NCBI GenBank assembly: GCA_044358925.1
Contig: JBIKNC010000135.1
Span: 1 to 11,887 of the forward strand
Origin: Rohdeia sp044358925
Lineage (GTDB): Bacteria > Planctomycetota > UBA1135 > GCA-002686595
Reading direction: 5' to 3'
Length of the DNA stretch: 11,887 nucleotides
In this document: positions 11,796-11,887 of the stretch, in pieces
Layout of the letters: each line of letters starts with the position of its first letter
How positions within the stretch are numbered: position 1 is the first letter of the stretch
Notes under the pieces: generated by a model
The model's input: only the letters and a program-made list of their open reading frames with translations
What the model was told of the DNA's origin: nothing
Database searches by the model: none
Made by a program: the position numbers and the translations under genes

Positions 11796-11887
11796 ATGGA
11801 TGCTCGCCACCTCGACCGTGCTCTCCGATCGGCTTCGAAGGCAGGTCTCGTTCGGCCGCGCGACTTGACCGCTCGCGGTCTCGACCG
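11796..11887 (+). CDS. Partial gene, possible AbiEi-type antitoxin/winged-helix regulator N-terminus
   Basis: Only 30 full codons are inside the window; the frame is open to the right edge. The peptide begins MDARHLDRALRSASKAGLVR and continues PRDLTARGLD. A helix followed by G-x-V-x-x-(R)DL-x-x-x-G(L/I) is typical of the N-terminal winged-helix of AbiEi-like antitoxins (type IV toxin-antitoxin, abortive infection) and related short regulators. ATG 11796 is preferred because GAGGA (11780-11784) lies 11 bases upstream and the reading starts directly with the helix. An in-frame ATG at 11775 would add seven residues but would sit at the edge of the inverted repeat. Known AbiEi antitoxins repress their own operon by binding inverted repeats near the promoter, which fits the repeat just upstream. 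With so little sequence the family is a suggestion only; other small DNA-binding proteins remain possible. Confidence 0.5.
   Translation, partial: MDARHLDRALRSASKAGLVRPRDLTARGLD

Overview
The window is GC-rich throughout (by eye close to 70 percent, with strong G/C preference at third codon positions) and bacterial. It is almost completely coding. It carries a PhoR-type histidine kinase, biosynthetic arginine decarboxylase, a lipobox lipoprotein of sulfatase-like fold and few Shine-Dalgarno sites. This suits a high-GC Gram-negative lineage such as Planctomycetota or Myxococcota. That placement is an inference; no rRNA or other phylogenetic marker is present.

Left half (143-4912, minus strand): a tight four-gene unit read right to left, namely a PhoR-like membrane histidine kinase, a tRNA-dihydrouridine synthase, arginine decarboxylase (speA) and a SlyD-like FKBP prolyl isomerase. 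Each junction is a 4-base stop/start overlap (GTGA, ATGA, ATGA), so one transcript and translational coupling are likely. A possible further minus-strand gene begins at 84 and runs off the left edge.

Middle (5014-10132, plus strand, divergent from the kinase across a 101-bp gap): a threonine/serine dehydratase-like PLP enzyme is joined by a GTGA overlap to a lipoprotein. The lipoprotein resembles the alkaline phosphatase/sulfatase superfamily but seems to have lost its C-terminal metal ligands. A SpoU-type (TrmJ-like) RNA 2'-O-methyltransferase follows 11 bp later. Next come a two-helix membrane protein with a C-terminal GYF_2 domain and, overlapping it by ATGA, a single-pass membrane protein of unknown function.

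Right part (10250-11686, plus strand): a CstB-like persulfide dioxygenase made of a metallo-beta-lactamase fold, a rhodanese-like domain without its cysteine, and an intact rhodanese domain. It probably handles sulfane sulfur (persulfides). The last 200 bp change character: an AT-richer non-coding stretch holds an 11-bp perfect inverted repeat and three TGTCGGA motifs. Just after it begins an open reading frame, cut by the window edge, that resembles the N-terminal winged helix of AbiEi-type antitoxins or related regulators. The repeat is a plausible autoregulatory operator and is the best lead to an uncharacterised system, which would lie mostly to the right of the window.

No rRNA, tRNA, CRISPR array, transposase or insertion-sequence end was seen.
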